Source: DATFNI01 sp963712305 (lineage in GTDB: Bacteria > Bacteroidota > Rhodothermia > Balneolales > DATFMH01). Taken from it: a stretch of 64,000 nt of DNA. The DNA lies in the NCBI GenBank assembly GCA_963712305.1, contig CAVQHI010000001.1, positions 744,001-808,000 on the forward strand. Direction: 5' to 3'. Both the position numbers and the translations under genes were made by a program. A model generated the notes under the pieces. The model worked only from the letters and a program-made list of their open reading frames with translations. It was not told the origin of the DNA and made no database searches. Positions 16,337 to 25,023 of this stretch are shown here, piece by piece (position 1 is the stretch's first letter; every line of letters begins with the position of its first letter).

Positions 16337-16638
16337 GAAAAATCAGTTCAGATGTGCACTACAATTCTTGTTCAGATATTTTCTGATTTCATCAAAACGC
16401 AACAATATCACCAATTACTAATTTCCTATCTCTTTATCAGGTTGTTACTTCCAGCATACTGAATAATGATGACTTAAGGTGGATGATTAATATAAAGTTT
16501 GTAACGTCAACGAAATAATCATCCTTCGCGGATTTAATTGAGAAATCCTAAAACGTCATGCGTGATAATATCATTTCAATTGATATGTCGGTCTGAATCC
16601 TGCCATTTCATTCTGATGAAGACCCAGAGCCGGCAATA
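16337..16638. other. Intergenic region without a recognised gene
   Basis: These 302 bases are AT-rich. They hold the upstream region of the kinase gene and the downstream region of the UPF0182 gene. I see no good hairpin, no sigma-54 site and no copy of the TTGCA-N4-TGCAA palindrome. Confidence 0.6.
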
Positions 16639-19353
16639 TTACTTTTTCCCGGAGTTCCTCAAGGTATCAGAACTTGAAGAATGCTGGTCAATCCATTTCT
16701 GAATGGAGTTCATCTGCTGGCCAAACTCCTGCCAGTTAGCAGACTTCATCGCACTCTGCAGCTTTTGCCAGTAATTCTTGACCGTCTGTATATCGACACT
16801 CGACGGCTGAATAGCTGAAGGCGGACGTTGCGCTACCGGTGCAGCAGTGCCAAACAAAGCCTGAAGAGCTTCATCCATCGTTGGACGCATAACGGTCTTC
16901 TCGCCATCACTGACGATCACACGCTGAAGCTGGGGTATGTTCAATCCCTCAGCGATCAGAAAGACCGGCTCTACATACAGAAATGAACGGTCTATCGGGA
17001 TGACCATAAGATTACCGCGTATCACGTGCGAGCCTCTCTGGTCCCAAAGTGACAGTTGTTGCGAGATATCTGTGTTCTGATCGATACGTGCTTCAATCTG
17101 ATTTGGTCCATACACCAGTTTATCCTTGGGAAGCTGGTAGACGAGTACATTACCGTAATCCGAGGGATCGCACTTGGCAGCAATCCAGGCAATCATGTTG
17201 TCGCGTTTGCTCGGTGTAAGCGGACTAATCAGCATATATTCCTGCTTTGATTCTCCCGGAAGCTTAGTCAGGACGTAATATGGCTCCATAAGTATTGGCT
17301 GGCCGGCGTATTTTTCCATTGCCCGGGACCACAGGTCCTCATTATTGTAAAAAACACGAGGATCTTTCATATGGTATGTATTGTATTTATCCATTTGAAT
17401 CTCAAACAGGTCCAAAGGATAACGGATATGCTGCTGCAAGCCTTCGGGCATCTCAGAAAACGGCTTAAAAAGCTCAGGAAATGCCTCGCGGTACACCTGC
17501 AGCACCGGTTCTTTCGGCTGCATGACGTAAAAATCCACAGATCCGTTATACGCATCAACAACAACTTTAACTGAATTTCGAATGTAGCTGAATTGTCCCT
17601 GATAGGTTTCCGAATACGGAAAATTTGGAGCAATTGTGTAGGCATCTTCCATCCAGTAGAGATGTCCATTGCTGAGAACAAGGTACGGGTGAGAATCCAG
17701 TTTGAGGAAAGGCGCAATGTGTTGAATGCGTTCTCTGACAGATTGCCAGAACTGGATTTTACTGCCCGAACGAATGTATTCTGAAAGCACCAGGTTGAAA
17801 TCACGGAAATCCCAGGCAAAGAGCAGACGTCTCCAGAACGTATCGGTTGCAACGCCGCCCTTTCCGGCATAATGACTGTAAACGTTATTATCTCCTTTTG
17901 GATAATCCATCTCGGGGATGTTGGTATTAACAACGCGGTAATAGGTTGGGTTATCACCGTAATAAATAGACGGCTGATCAACTTTCAATCCTTTTTCAGC
18001 AACCGGTGGCAGATCTTTGATATATAATTTAGGGACACCTTCTTCGCCTTTCTCGGCGACCGGACTCATCGCCAATCCAAAGCCATGAGTGTATTGAAGA
18101 TGTTCATTAACCCAGGTATCGGCTTTCCCCGGAAGTCCCTGCGCCAGTTCACGTGCCGAAAGCATCACTTGACGGTTTGACCCTTCTAATTTGTAGCGAT
18201 CGACGTTAACCCGGTAAAATTGATAGTACGTTCGGATTTCCTGGAGTTGCCGATATGTTTGGATGAGTGCCCTATGGTCCCACAGACGGATGTTGTGCAC
18301 CGTTTCTTCATTATCCTGGATCTGCTGCCATCTCAACGAATCGACAGCAGCATAGGACGATTCCTTGAATCTATCCAAACCAAACGCATAATTAGTCCAT
18401 TTGATATTGTCTTTGAGGTAAGGTGTTTCAGCCTTCAGCTCATTGGGTTCAACAATAAAACTTTGGATCATTCCTGGTAAAACGAGCCGCCCGAGGATAA
18501 ACAACCCGATAAAGATTGCCAGCGCTCCAATCGCCCAGTTTGGCTTGTTTATGAACCATTCAAAAACGGCCAGTACAGCAAATACAATACAGACGATTAT
18601 CATCAGCCAAAGCACGGGTATGACAATATGAGTATCCGTGTAACCTACACCATAAACGACACCTGAGCGCCGGCTGAGCAGTTCATATCGATCAAGAAAA
18701 AATCCCCAGGCAACAAAGAACAACCACACTGCAACGTTAATACTAATATGACGAGTAATGGCACTCTTTGCACGAAGTCCGACGCCTTTGTGATAATTCA
18801 TCTGGCCACTGTAGAGATAGATCACGATTATAGCGCCAGTCAGGATAAAGGTCAGGGTCGAAAAGCTACCCTGAATCAGGTTGAGAAATGGCAGGCGGAA
18901 CAGGTAAAAACCAAAGTCCTTGTGAAATATGGGATCAACCTGGCCAAACGTTTCCCGCCAGTGAAAACGAAAATAGGTATCCCAGTGATAGAAAAAAGTA
19001 AAGGCGAAAAGTGCCGCAACAATGATTGTGACTACTATCAGTATGATTTTAAGCCAGCGCTTAAATTCTTCTCCGCCAAATACAGCAACTGATCCATCCG
19101 GACGCGTTATTGTAATCTCACTCTCACCCAGAGTCTTATTCATCCACCAGGCATTCGCACCGGCAAATACGCCGGCAGCGATAAATGCCATGAGCATCAA
19201 GATGATTTGTGTCGCCTTGATCGTCACAAAAACCCCGGAATAACCAAACTGGTTTAGCCAGAGCCAGGTTACTATCCAATGGCTGAAAGAAGCCAACAGA
19301 AAAATGAGGACGACGATAATACCCAACCACAGGTAGATTTTCTTACCAATCAT
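16639..19353 (-). CDS. UPF0182 (COG1615) large membrane protein
   Basis: A 904-residue protein of the UPF0182 family, unknown in function. The first 300 residues carry about seven transmembrane helices (for example YLWLGIIVVLIFLLASFSHW and WAIGALAIFIGLFILGRLVL). The rest is a large soluble part, presumably extracytoplasmic, with the family-typical segments NDGTYW-like NGHLYWMEDAYT, FSYIRNSVKVVVDAYNGSVDFYV, HIRYPLDLFEIQ and VRGNLMVIPIDRSFLYVEP-like text. The C-terminal tail is rich in Gln, Ser and Pro. It stands alone, divergent from nothing and followed by a 302-base gap. Length is normal for the family. Confidence 0.9.
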   Translation of the reverse strand: MIGKKIYLWLGIIVVLIFLLASFSHWIVTWLWLNQFGYSGVFVTIKATQIILMLMAFIAAGVFAGANAWWMNKTLGESEITITRPDGSVAVFGGEEFKRWLKIILIVVTIIVAALFAFTFFYHWDTYFRFHWRETFGQVDPIFHKDFGFYLFRLPFLNLIQGSFSTLTFILTGAIIVIYLYSGQMNYHKGVGLRAKSAITRHISINVAVWLFFVAWGFFLDRYELLSRRSGVVYGVGYTDTHIVIPVLWLMIIVCIVFAVLAVFEWFINKPNWAIGALAIFIGLFILGRLVLPGMIQSFIVEPNELKAETPYLKDNIKWTNYAFGLDRFKESSYAAVDSLRWQQIQDNEETVHNIRLWDHRALIQTYRQLQEIRTYYQFYRVNVDRYKLEGSNRQVMLSARELAQGLPGKADTWVNEHLQYTHGFGLAMSPVAEKGEEGVPKLYIKDLPPVAEKGLKVDQPSIYYGDNPTYYRVVNTNIPEMDYPKGDNNVYSHYAGKGGVATDTFWRRLLFAWDFRDFNLVLSEYIRSGSKIQFWQSVRERIQHIAPFLKLDSHPYLVLSNGHLYWMEDAYTIAPNFPYSETYQGQFSYIRNSVKVVVDAYNGSVDFYVMQPKEPVLQVYREAFPELFKPFSEMPEGLQQHIRYPLDLFEIQMDKYNTYHMKDPRVFYNNEDLWSRAMEKYAGQPILMEPYYVLTKLPGESKQEYMLISPLTPSKRDNMIAWIAAKCDPSDYGNVLVYQLPKDKLVYGPNQIEARIDQNTDISQQLSLWDQRGSHVIRGNLMVIPIDRSFLYVEPVFLIAEGLNIPQLQRVIVSDGEKTVMRPTMDEALQALFGTAAPVAQRPPSAIQPSSVDIQTVKNYWQKLQSAMKSANWQEFGQQMNSIQKWIDQHSSSSDTLRNSGKK

Positions 19354-19650
19354 GATATTTTTGCTTTATTCACGCTTTTTTTATGCAGGCATCTTGATCA
19401 ATCAACGTACATCCTATTTTTAATAAATCAATTTTTAGAGTAATAGATATACAAAGCAGATCAATAATGAGACTACGTTCGCCTTGCAAATTCTGGCGAA
19501 ATTAGTCAATTCGGAAATTCAGCTATCAAAGTATGAAAATAAGTGGGGAAATGCGCTAAAGATATCACAACGTACTAATGTGTTAGGGTGTCAAGGTGTC
19601 AACGTTTAAATGTCAGGGGATATGAAACACCTAATTCAAAATTAGATAAG
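19354..19650. other. Intergenic region without a recognised gene
   Basis: About 300 bases between prfA and the UPF0182 gene. A short internally repetitive stretch at 19583-19618 reads GGGTGTCAAGGTGTCAACG and continues TTTAAATGTCAGGGG, typical low-complexity intergenic DNA in this lineage. No gene or clear terminator is seen. Confidence 0.5.
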
Positions 19651-20730
19651 TCACTCTTGCGCTGTGGCATTCAGTTTTTCCAAGTTGTCTTGTACGCGCA
19701 GCGCGTTGATCACTTCTTCGATATGACCTTTCATGATATCATCGAGATTGTAGAGTGTGAGACCAATACGATGATCCGTCATCCGTCCCTGTGGGAAATT
19801 ATAGGTACGGATTTTGGCGCTTCGATCACCGGTTGAAACCTGGCTTCTGCGTTCAGCGGCCCGCTTCGACTCCTTCTCCTGCAATTCAGCCTCGTACAGC
19901 TTGGAGCGGAGCATCTTCATGGCTTTGTCTCTGTTTTTGTGCTGAGATCGTTCTTCCTGGCATGTAACGACAACACCTGAAGGAATATGACGAATGCGGA
20001 CGGCGGAATCAGTGGTATTTACGTGCTGACCACCGGCTCCGGTCGAACGATAAGCCTCGAATTCGAGATCGGCCGGATTGATCTGAATGTCGACCTCTTC
20101 CGCCTCAGGAAGCACAGCGACCGTAGCCGCCGAGGTATGGATTCGTCCCTGTGACTCTGTTTCCGGAACACGCTGAACCCGATGCACACCCCGTTCAAAT
20201 TTCATCTTGCCGAATACCTCGTTGCCGCTCAGTTGGAACACAATTTCCTTGAATCCGCCTTTTGCTGCCTCACTTAGGGTCAAAAGTTCCAGTTTCCAAC
20301 CTTGTTCATCTGCGTAACGACGGTACATTTCAAACAAATCACCGGCAAAGATGGCGGCCTCGTCTCCCCCGGTTCCGGCGCGAATTTCAACGATTGCATT
20401 CCTCGAATCTTCCGGATCTTTGGGAACCAGCTTAATTTTAATTTCCTCTTCCAGTTGTTCCATGTCTTCTTTCAGCTGCTGGTTCTCATCACGCGCCATC
20501 TCGGCAAGTTCTGAACTGGGATCGAGTGAAATCAGTTCTTTATTGTCTGCTAACGTTTTCTTCAGTTTCCGCCAGCGCCCATAATCTTCTACCAGTTCAG
20601 CTAATGAACTGTGCTCCTTGCTGAGATCGGCATATCGCGCAGGGTCACTATAGATATCAGGATCACTGAGTATGTTATTCAGTTCACGGTATCGTTCGTC
20701 AACACGTTGCAGTCTGTCCTCAATATTCAT
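19651..20730 (-). CDS. prfA: Peptide chain release factor 1
   Basis: RF1 recognises UAA and UAG stop codons and triggers peptide release on the ribosome. At 359 residues it has the standard length. The catalytic GGQ is at 233-235 in STGAGGQHVNTTDSAVR, and the anticodon-like tripeptide is P189-E190-T191 (PxT, as in RF1 rather than the SPF of RF2). The RAGTGGDEA and RTYNFPQGRMTDHR segments are intact. It stands alone on the minus strand, divergent from purK. The methyltransferase gene often found beside prfA is not adjacent. Confidence 0.97.
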   Translation of the reverse strand: MNIEDRLQRVDERYRELNNILSDPDIYSDPARYADLSKEHSSLAELVEDYGRWRKLKKTLADNKELISLDPSSELAEMARDENQQLKEDMEQLEEEIKIKLVPKDPEDSRNAIVEIRAGTGGDEAAIFAGDLFEMYRRYADEQGWKLELLTLSEAAKGGFKEIVFQLSGNEVFGKMKFERGVHRVQRVPETESQGRIHTSAATVAVLPEAEEVDIQINPADLEFEAYRSTGAGGQHVNTTDSAVRIRHIPSGVVVTCQEERSQHKNRDKAMKMLRSKLYEAELQEKESKRAAERRSQVSTGDRSAKIRTYNFPQGRMTDHRIGLTLYNLDDIMKGHIEEVINALRVQDNLEKLNATAQE

Positions 20731-20855
20731 TTTAATGGTGCGAGTGATTTTGGTATTTTCCGGCGTCTACCGAAGGAATGATATTGAAAAGATAGCAATT
20801 TTTAAGTGAATCAGCGATTACGGTGGAAGATGATTCATAATCAATAAACGATAAG

Positions 20856-22025
20856 ATGTCACAAACTATCGACCAGATTTTAAGATCAGAATTTCGTCTC
20901 GGTTTTTTGGGCGGCGGTCAACTTGCTCGCATGTCAGCTGTTGAGGCGTTTCGCTTTGGCATGCAGATCGCTGTTTTTTCTACATCCAGAGATCCGGAAC
21001 CCGTTGAATTGATGACTCCTCATGTTACCCAGGGAAATTTCGGAGATGCAGATGCAATGACCCGGTTTGCCGAATCATGTGATGTAATTACACTCGAAAA
21101 TGAATTCATCGATTCAGATATCCTTGAAGAGGTCGCCCGTATTTCGGGTACCCCAATGTACCCATCGCCGGAGACATTCAAGCTTATCGAAAACAAGTTC
21201 ATCGAAAAAGAGACATTCCGTAAAGCCGGGATCCCCGTGTGCCCTTACAAGCTGGTACATTCGAGGGAGGAATTGGAAGCTTTCGGCAACGAGCATGGCT
21301 GGCCTTACCTCCTGAAATCCTCGAAAGGTGGATACGACGGATACGGTAACGAGACCGTCAACAATGCTGATGAAGCTGAAAAGGCGTTCACGAAACTGGG
21401 CGGAGAGAAAGATCACGACATACTGGCTGAAGCCTTTGTTCCCTTTCGGAAAGAACTTGCTGTTCAGGTCGCCCGGAACCACACAGGAGTTAAAGCCTAT
21501 CCGTGTTGTGAGACCATCCAGGAAAATCATATCTGTACGGCCGTCCTCTCACCGGCTGAAATCGCACCGGAACTCCAGGAGAAAGCCAAAGAGATGGCCA
21601 TTGCAGCAACAGAGGCTATCAACGGTGTCGGACTTTTTGCTTATGAGTTTTTCCTGACTGAAGATGGTCAGATCTTGCTTAACGAATCGGCACCACGTCC
21701 TCATAACTCTGGTCATTATACTATTGAAGGAACGGTCACTTCACAGTTCGAAAATCATGTACGGGCCGTGACCGGTCTTCCTCTTGGCGATACCAGCCTG
21801 ATACACCCTGCTGCCGTGATGATCAATCTACTTGGCACCCACGACCGTATAGCACAGGTTAGTAACGCAATGGAAGCTATAGAAACTGCCGATGCACATT
21901 TGCATATTTACGGCAAACTTAAAAGTCGCCCGGGCAGAAAGATGGGACACCTGACGTTACTGGGTGATGATTTGGCAAAAACATACGCTGAAGCAAAAAG
22001 AATAACTGAAAACATTCAAATCTGA
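20856..22025 (+). CDS. purK: N5-carboxyaminoimidazole ribonucleotide synthase
   Basis: PurK uses ATP and bicarbonate to convert AIR to N5-CAIR in purine synthesis. The 389-residue protein is an ATP-grasp enzyme: GFLGGGQLARM forms the N-terminal loop, LLKSSKGGYDGYG the ATP-binding segment, and NESAPRPHNSGHYTIEG the metal and product site. Its TGA overlaps the ATG of purE by one base (TGATG), which indicates translational coupling. PurK and PurE act in succession, so the pairing supports both calls. Confidence 0.96.
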   Translation: MSQTIDQILRSEFRLGFLGGGQLARMSAVEAFRFGMQIAVFSTSRDPEPVELMTPHVTQGNFGDADAMTRFAESCDVITLENEFIDSDILEEVARISGTPMYPSPETFKLIENKFIEKETFRKAGIPVCPYKLVHSREELEAFGNEHGWPYLLKSSKGGYDGYGNETVNNADEAEKAFTKLGGEKDHDILAEAFVPFRKELAVQVARNHTGVKAYPCCETIQENHICTAVLSPAEIAPELQEKAKEMAIAATEAINGVGLFAYEFFLTEDGQILLNESAPRPHNSGHYTIEGTVTSQFENHVRAVTGLPLGDTSLIHPAAVMINLLGTHDRIAQVSNAMEAIETADAHLHIYGKLKSRPGRKMGHLTLLGDDLAKTYAEAKRITENIQI

Positions 22026-22516
22026 TGACAGCACAAGACCCAAAGGTAGGAATCGTAATGGGCAGTGACTCAGACTGGCCCACAATGAAAGCAGCGGCAG
22101 AAATTTGCGAGCAGTTTGATGTCCCTTACGAAGCTAAAGTCGTCTCGGCACATCGTACGCCCGACGATATGGCCGACTATGGGAAACAGGCCCGATCACG
22201 AGGAATCAAAGTGATTATCGCCGGAGCCGGCGGTGCTGCACATCTCCCCGGAATGCTGGCTGCACATACTACACTGCCGGTGATAGGAGTGCCCGTAGCC
22301 AGTCGTCACTTGAACGGTGTCGACAGTCTCTACTCTATCGTTCAGATGCCCAAAGGTGTTCCCGTTGCAACGGTAGCGATTGGCAACGCCATGAATGCCG
22401 GACTACTTGCTGTACGTATTCTCTCGGCTACAGATGAACGGCTTTCTGATGCGTTAACGGCTTATCATGAGAAAATGCGCGATGAATCGAGGAAGAAGAC
22501 AAAGAATTTGAAGTGA
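22025..22516 (+). CDS. purE: N5-carboxyaminoimidazole ribonucleotide mutase
   Basis: PurE rearranges N5-CAIR to CAIR, the step after PurK. The 163-residue class I enzyme shows GIVMGSDSDWPTM at the N-terminus, the SAHRTPD loop with the catalytic histidine, GAGGAAHLPGMLAAHT, and GVPVASRHLNGVDSLYSIVQMPKGVP-type substrate-binding text. It is coupled to purK and followed by a palindromic hairpin. Confidence 0.97.
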   Translation: MTAQDPKVGIVMGSDSDWPTMKAAAEICEQFDVPYEAKVVSAHRTPDDMADYGKQARSRGIKVIIAGAGGAAHLPGMLAAHTTLPVIGVPVASRHLNGVDSLYSIVQMPKGVPVATVAIGNAMNAGLLAVRILSATDERLSDALTAYHEKMRDESRKKTKNLK

Positions 22517-22521
22517 CTAAG

Positions 22522-22554
22522 AAACCTGACAGGTTTTAAAAACCTGTCAGGTTT
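22522..22554 (+). terminator. Palindromic hairpin after purE
   Basis: AAACCTGACAGGTTTT (22522-22537) pairs with AAAACCTGTCAGGTTT (22539-22554). It follows the purE stop by five bases and probably ends the purKE transcript, although no T-run follows. It is built like the hairpin at 8209. Confidence 0.6.
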
Positions 22555-22612
22555 GCGCTCACTACCTTATAAAAAGATCAGCAAGTTTTTTTCAAAAGCC
22601 TTGTGCTTAAGA

Positions 22613-22705
22613 ACCCTGACAGGGTCAGTTCTCTTGCAAAAACAAGATTCATTTTCTTTACTTACAACCTCTGATCCATCCGGTCATCTGACCTTGTCAG
22701 GGTGA
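22613..22705. repeat. Inverted pair of CCCTGACAGGGTCAG elements
   Basis: ACCCTGACAGGGTCAG (22613-22628) and, inverted, CTGACCTTGTCAGGGT (22688-22703). The same core forms a perfect palindrome at 23111-23142. Confidence 0.65.
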
Positions 22706-22714
22706 GTTTCGTAG

Positions 22715-22828
22715 TTACTTCATCAACATCATCTTCTTTACCAGTACTTTGTTTTCTGTCTCTAAACGGTAAAAATAAACGCCGCTCGATAATTGTGATG
22801 CGTTGAAGATGACTTGATGGACGCCTGC
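22715..22828 (-). pseudogene. Orphan remnant of a type IX secretion C-terminal sorting domain
   Basis: The last 37 codons of a minus-strand frame read AGVHQVIFNASQLSSG, VYFYRLETENKV and LVKKMMLMK, which is the end of a sorting domain of the type seen in the surface protein at 3977-6835 (compare WNASDRASGIYIYQL and TKKMLLVK). The frame continues upstream to 23053, but that part is made of palindromes and dispersed repeats and no YPNPFNP or cargo domain is present. A perfect 24-base palindrome at 22827-22850 (GCAGGTTGATGC and its complement) marks the junction. I read this as the leftover of a deleted or rearranged secreted-protein gene. Confidence 0.7.
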
Positions 22829-22904
22829 AGGTTGATGCGCATCAACCTGCGTAAATACAAGTGAAGGGAAAAAAGTTAAAGTATACACTCCCTGATATTC
22901 CCGG

Positions 22905-23020
22905 CTCTGTGAATTCTCTGTACCCTCTCTGCGGTAAATACTAGCACCGGAATAACAACCACAGAGGAACGAAGATACACGGGGTCCCGTAGTTTCGGGA
23001 GTGTTTCTGTGGCTTTGTAG
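22905..23020. repeat. CACAGAG-type dispersed repeat tracts
   Basis: On the minus strand 22935-22905 reads ACCGCAGAGAGGGTACAGAG then AATTCACAGAG; further tracts are CCACAGAGGAACGAAGATAC (from 22959) and TTTCTGTGGCTTTGT near 23003. A related copy lies at 63851-63882. Such degenerate CACAGAG strings are common between genes in this lineage. Confidence 0.5.
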
Positions 23021-23061
23021 ATTAGACTTTGTATCACTTTGGAAGCGGCGCATCCCGCAAA

Positions 23062-23088
23062 TCGTTCCCAGGCAGAGCTAGGGAACGA
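23062..23088. repeat. Inverted repeat TCGTTCCC-N11-GGGAACGA
   Basis: TCGTTCCC (23062-23069) and GGGAACGA (23081-23088) flank AGGCAGAGCTA. Sequences of this form recur between genes in many bacteria; only one copy is visible here. Confidence 0.55.
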
Positions 23089-23102
23089 GGGTTAATAGAC
23101 TG

Positions 23103-23142
23103 AAAAAAAATACCCTGACAGGGTCATGACCCTGTCAGGGTA
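23103..23142 (-). terminator. Terminator of the hrcA-grpE-dnaJ operon
   Basis: A perfect 32-base palindrome (TACCCTGACAGGGTCA and its complement, 23142-23111) is followed on the minus strand by eight T. It lies 33 bases after the dnaJ stop. The palindrome belongs to the same family as 22613-22705. Confidence 0.85.
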
Positions 23143-23174
23143 TACGATGCAGTAATTAGTATTTCTGAAATTAT

Positions 23175-24341
23175 TCAGCTAAAAACTTCTTTTATCCTCG
23201 AAAAAAAATCTTTCTTTTCTCCATTTTGATGATAGGGGCTCATGTGTTCAGAATTGCGAAGCTTTTCAAATGCAGCTCGTTCCTCATCGCTGATTTTCGT
23301 TGGCACATAAACCTGAACACGCACATATTGATCTCCGGCATCACTCGTATTGAGTCCGATGATTCCCCGGCCCTTCATGCGCAACAGCTTACCCGGCTGC
23401 GTACCCGGCTCGATCTTAAGCTTTGCTTTGCCTTTCAGCGTTGGGACTTCCACTTCAGTGCCTAAAACGGCATCAGGAATGCTGAGATGTAAGTCGTAAT
23501 AGATGTCATTGCCGTCCCGGGAGAAACGATCATCCTTTTTCTCTTCGATCAACACAATCAGGTCGCCGGGCGCACCGCCGCGAACACCGGCATTACCTTG
23601 TCCGCGAAGTGAAATGTAATTGCCTTCATGCACACCTGACGGGATCTTCACCATCACGGTTTCCTCGCCTTTCATGCGCCCTTCACCGTGGCAGTGGGAA
23701 CATTTATTTTTTATGATACGCCCTTCACCGTGGCAGTTCGGACAGGGCTGGACATTCACAAACTGGCCGAACATGGTCCGTGAGACCTGGCGAATCTCAC
23801 CCGTGCCGTTACATGTCGGACACATCATGAAATCGTCATCGGTCTCGGCACCTGTTCCATGGCAGTGTTCGCAGGTGATATATTTCTTGACCTTCAGTTT
23901 CTTTTCAGCGCCAAAGGCAATCTCATCGATGTTCAGCTTCAGACGTATCTTAAGATCATCGCCCGGAACACCGGCTGAGCGGCGACGCGTGCGGGTCCGG
24001 GTACCGCCACCAAAGATATCACCCCCAAAAATATCAGCACCAAATATGTCGCTGAAACGGCTGAAGATGTCATCCATATTGACATTATGGAAGTCCTCTT
24101 CATGGAAACCGCCAGTGTTCATTCCTGCGTGACCAAACTGATCGTACCGTGCCTTCTTGTTCGGATCCTTCAGGACATCAAAAGCCTCGGCCGCCTCTTT
24201 GAATTTTTCTTCGGCATCAGGATCGTCTTTATTGCGGTCCGGATGATACTGCATCGCTTTTTTACGATACGCTTTTTTTATCTCATCCTCGTTTGCATCT
24301 CGACCGACACCAAGTATTTCGTAGTAATCTCTTTTTGCCAT
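23175..24341 (-). CDS. dnaJ: Chaperone DnaJ
   Basis: DnaJ delivers unfolded proteins to DnaK and stimulates its ATPase. The 388-residue protein has the J domain with HPD in QYHPDRNKDDPD, a Gly/Phe-rich linker (DIFGADIFGGDIFGGGT), and four zinc-binding CxxCxGxG units: CEHCHGTG, CPTCNGTG, CPNCHGEG and CSHCHGEG. Substrate-binding C-terminal domains follow. AAAGGAGAATT precedes the ATG, a good ribosome site. It is the last gene of hrcA-grpE-dnaJ; dnaK is not here. Confidence 0.97.
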   Translation of the reverse strand: MAKRDYYEILGVGRDANEDEIKKAYRKKAMQYHPDRNKDDPDAEEKFKEAAEAFDVLKDPNKKARYDQFGHAGMNTGGFHEEDFHNVNMDDIFSRFSDIFGADIFGGDIFGGGTRTRTRRRSAGVPGDDLKIRLKLNIDEIAFGAEKKLKVKKYITCEHCHGTGAETDDDFMMCPTCNGTGEIRQVSRTMFGQFVNVQPCPNCHGEGRIIKNKCSHCHGEGRMKGEETVMVKIPSGVHEGNYISLRGQGNAGVRGGAPGDLIVLIEEKKDDRFSRDGNDIYYDLHLSIPDAVLGTEVEVPTLKGKAKLKIEPGTQPGKLLRMKGRGIIGLNTSDAGDQYVRVQVYVPTKISDEERAAFEKLRNSEHMSPYHQNGEKKDFFSRIKEVFS

Positions 24342-24351
24342 AATTCTCCTT

Positions 24352-24999
24352 TTATTCGCTCACAATGACTTTTGCATGGCGGATAACCCGGTCATTGATT
24401 TTGTAGCCGGGCTCCAGCACCTGCAGAACTGTGTTGCTCTCAACATCATTGTCGGGCGCAGGCTGTTTGATCATGGCATCATGAAAATTAACATCAAAGG
24501 GTACATTCACCTCATTGATTAACTCTACATCATATTTCTGAAGAATCTGTACAAACTTATCAGCCACCATCTGTACACCTTCCAGAAATTTGCCCTCCAC
24601 GCCACTCTTGTCGGCAGCTTCGAGTGTTCGCTGCAAATCATCATTAATCGGCAGGAACTCTCGCAGGGCTTCAATTTTAGCATCGTCAAAAAGCTGTACA
24701 CGTTCGCGTGAAACACGCTTCCTCAAATTCTCAAATTCAGCAGCCTTCCGAAGCATACGATCCTTGGTATCAGCCAGATCTCTCGCCAAGGTTTCAATTT
24801 CCTGGTCTTTTTCTTTCAATGCTTCTTCAATTTTCTGCTTATCAGCGTTGGCCATTTCTTCGACCGGCTGATTTTCAGCATCTGGTTTTTCCATCAAATC
24901 CTTCAATTTTTCTTCCTTCTTATTAACGTCATTTTCACTTTTCTTATACGTATCCACTTTAACTGTATCTTTCTTTTTTGATCTGAATTTATCCATCAT
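24352..24999 (-). CDS. grpE: Nucleotide exchange factor GrpE
   Basis: GrpE releases ADP from DnaK. The 215-residue protein begins with a highly charged Lys/Asp/Glu region and a long coiled coil (roughly residues 50-110), followed by the conserved AAEFENLRKRVSRERVQLFDDAK and the beta domain NVPFDVNFHDAMIKQPAPDN and VLEPGYKINDRVIRHAKVIV. GGAG lies just before the start. It sits between hrcA and dnaJ with short spacers (24 and 10 bases), a standard heat-shock operon order. Confidence 0.96.
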   Translation of the reverse strand: MMDKFRSKKKDTVKVDTYKKSENDVNKKEEKLKDLMEKPDAENQPVEEMANADKQKIEEALKEKDQEIETLARDLADTKDRMLRKAAEFENLRKRVSRERVQLFDDAKIEALREFLPINDDLQRTLEAADKSGVEGKFLEGVQMVADKFVQILQKYDVELINEVNVPFDVNFHDAMIKQPAPDNDVESNTVLQVLEPGYKINDRVIRHAKVIVSE

Positions 25000-25023
25000 A
25001 GTTTCTCCACACCTTCATTTTGA

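Noticed and set aside
17367..17981. A 204-codon frame inside the UPF0182 gene
   Set aside because: It is a shifted frame of a clearly real membrane protein and is full of Ser, Thr, Arg and Cys without pattern.
22829..23053. N-terminal part of the frame that ends in the sorting-domain fragment
   Set aside because: It is built from CACAGAG tracts and palindromes, so it is not a real protein segment.
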